Program-made: the position numbers and the translations under genes
The notes under the pieces: generated by a model
Seen by the model: the letters and a program-made list of their open reading frames with translations, nothing else
Told to the model about the DNA's origin: nothing
Databases searched by the model: none
NCBI GenBank assembly: GCA_021803575.1
Contig: JAJZLH010000012.1
Span: 1 to 51,438 of the forward strand
Direction of reading: 5' to 3'
Source of the DNA: Bacillota bacterium
GTDB taxonomy: Bacteria; Bacillota; Sulfobacillia; JAJZYS01; JAJZLH01
DNA length: 51,438 bases
Shown: positions 51,379 through 51,438 of the stretch, piece after piece
How positions within the stretch are numbered: position 1 is the stretch's first letter
How the letters are laid out: each line of letters starts with the position of its first letter

Positions 51379-51438
51379 TCGACGGCGGCCAGCTCTCCCT
51401 GGAGGACGCCTGGCGGGTGGTGGCCGGCGAAGAGGTGG
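51369..51438 (+). CDS. start of a probable histidine ammonia-lyase (aromatic amino acid lyase), truncated by the window
   Basis: GTG 51369 overlaps the threonine aldolase stop and opens VLIDGGQLSLEDAWRVVAGE to the window end. The LIDGGQLSLEDAWRV pattern fits the N-terminus of HutH-type lyases (LxLDGxxLTLEDV). Only 23 residues are visible, so the active-site Ala-Ser-Gly cannot be checked. Confidence 0.55.
   Translation, partial: MVLIDGGQLSLEDAWRVVAGEEV

Noticed and set aside
1-51438. CRISPR arrays, IS elements, rRNA genes or an origin
   Set aside because: No regularly spaced repeats, transposase motifs, rRNA sequence or DnaA-box cluster was found on reading both strands.

Overview
The window is about 51 kb of very GC-rich bacterial chromosome with nearly all genes on the + strand. 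Gene order and content suggest a deep-branching Gram-positive or related Terrabacteria lineage, perhaps a Sulfobacillus/Thermaerobacter-like member of Bacillota or a Chloroflexota/Dormibacterota relative; this is inference. Supporting signs are the order lapA-like, recJ, apt, bifunctional rel, dtd, then hisS-aspS followed by a 6S RNA candidate; sufCDSUB in the Bacillus order with SufU; a TrxR-like ferredoxin-NADP reductase; a probable non-discriminating AspRS; and a sulfocyanin-like copper domain. Promoters look like ordinary housekeeping sigma sites, with -10 boxes TATACT, TATAAT or TAGAAT.

Region by region. 1-6.1 kb: the end of a cytochrome b-like protein fused to a sulfocyanin domain, then icd, mdh, malic enzyme, sucC and sucD, a block for the C4/C5 part of the TCA cycle with anaplerotic malate decarboxylation. 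6.1-8.4 kb: a MarR regulator and a DHA2-type MFS exporter. 8.5-15.5 kb: ferredoxin-NADP reductase, menaquinone methyltransferase, hemA-hemC-hemD-hemB and ispH. 15.5-19.5 kb: a zinc-ribbon protein, a stand-alone B12-binding mutase subunit, the G-protein chaperone MeaB, an acyl-CoA dehydrogenase, an inositol-phosphatase-family enzyme and an SCP2 lipid-binding protein, looking like an acyl-CoA/propionate-type module. 19.5-22.2 kb: dapB, an ErpA/HesB-type Fe-S carrier, a DUF169 protein, a Nudix hydrolase and a tRNA-Pro(CGG) on the minus strand. 22.2-26.5 kb: selB, secD, secF. 26.6-32.4 kb: lapA-like, recJ, apt, rel, dtd. 32.4-34.6 kb: tdh and kbl, the threonine-to-glycine pathway.

34.6-39.3 kb looks like an accessory island. 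It holds a ribbon-helix-helix antitoxin with a broken PIN toxin remnant, an AT-rich operator, an ArsR-rhodanese fusion regulator, a DsrE-like protein, a sulfide:quinone-reductase-like flavoprotein, an MFS transporter and about 0.5 kb with no convincing gene. This resembles a sulfide/persulfide response unit.

39.3-45.2 kb: a strong promoter followed by sufC-D-S-U-B, a Rieske protein and an Rrf2 regulator with three cysteines, which together make and probably sense Fe-S clusters. 45.2-51.4 kb: an acetyltransferase, a membrane M28-type peptidase, hisS-aspS under a near-consensus promoter, a 6S RNA candidate with its own promoter and terminator, threonine aldolase, and the start of a probable histidine ammonia-lyase.

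The most notable observations are the cytochrome b-sulfocyanin fusion, two consecutive genes (malic enzyme and sucC) that seem to start with CTG overlapping the previous stop as CTGA, a probable leaderless marR transcript, an unusual N-terminal domain on HemD, the sulfur island, and the 6S RNA candidate. No CRISPR array, insertion sequence or rRNA was seen.
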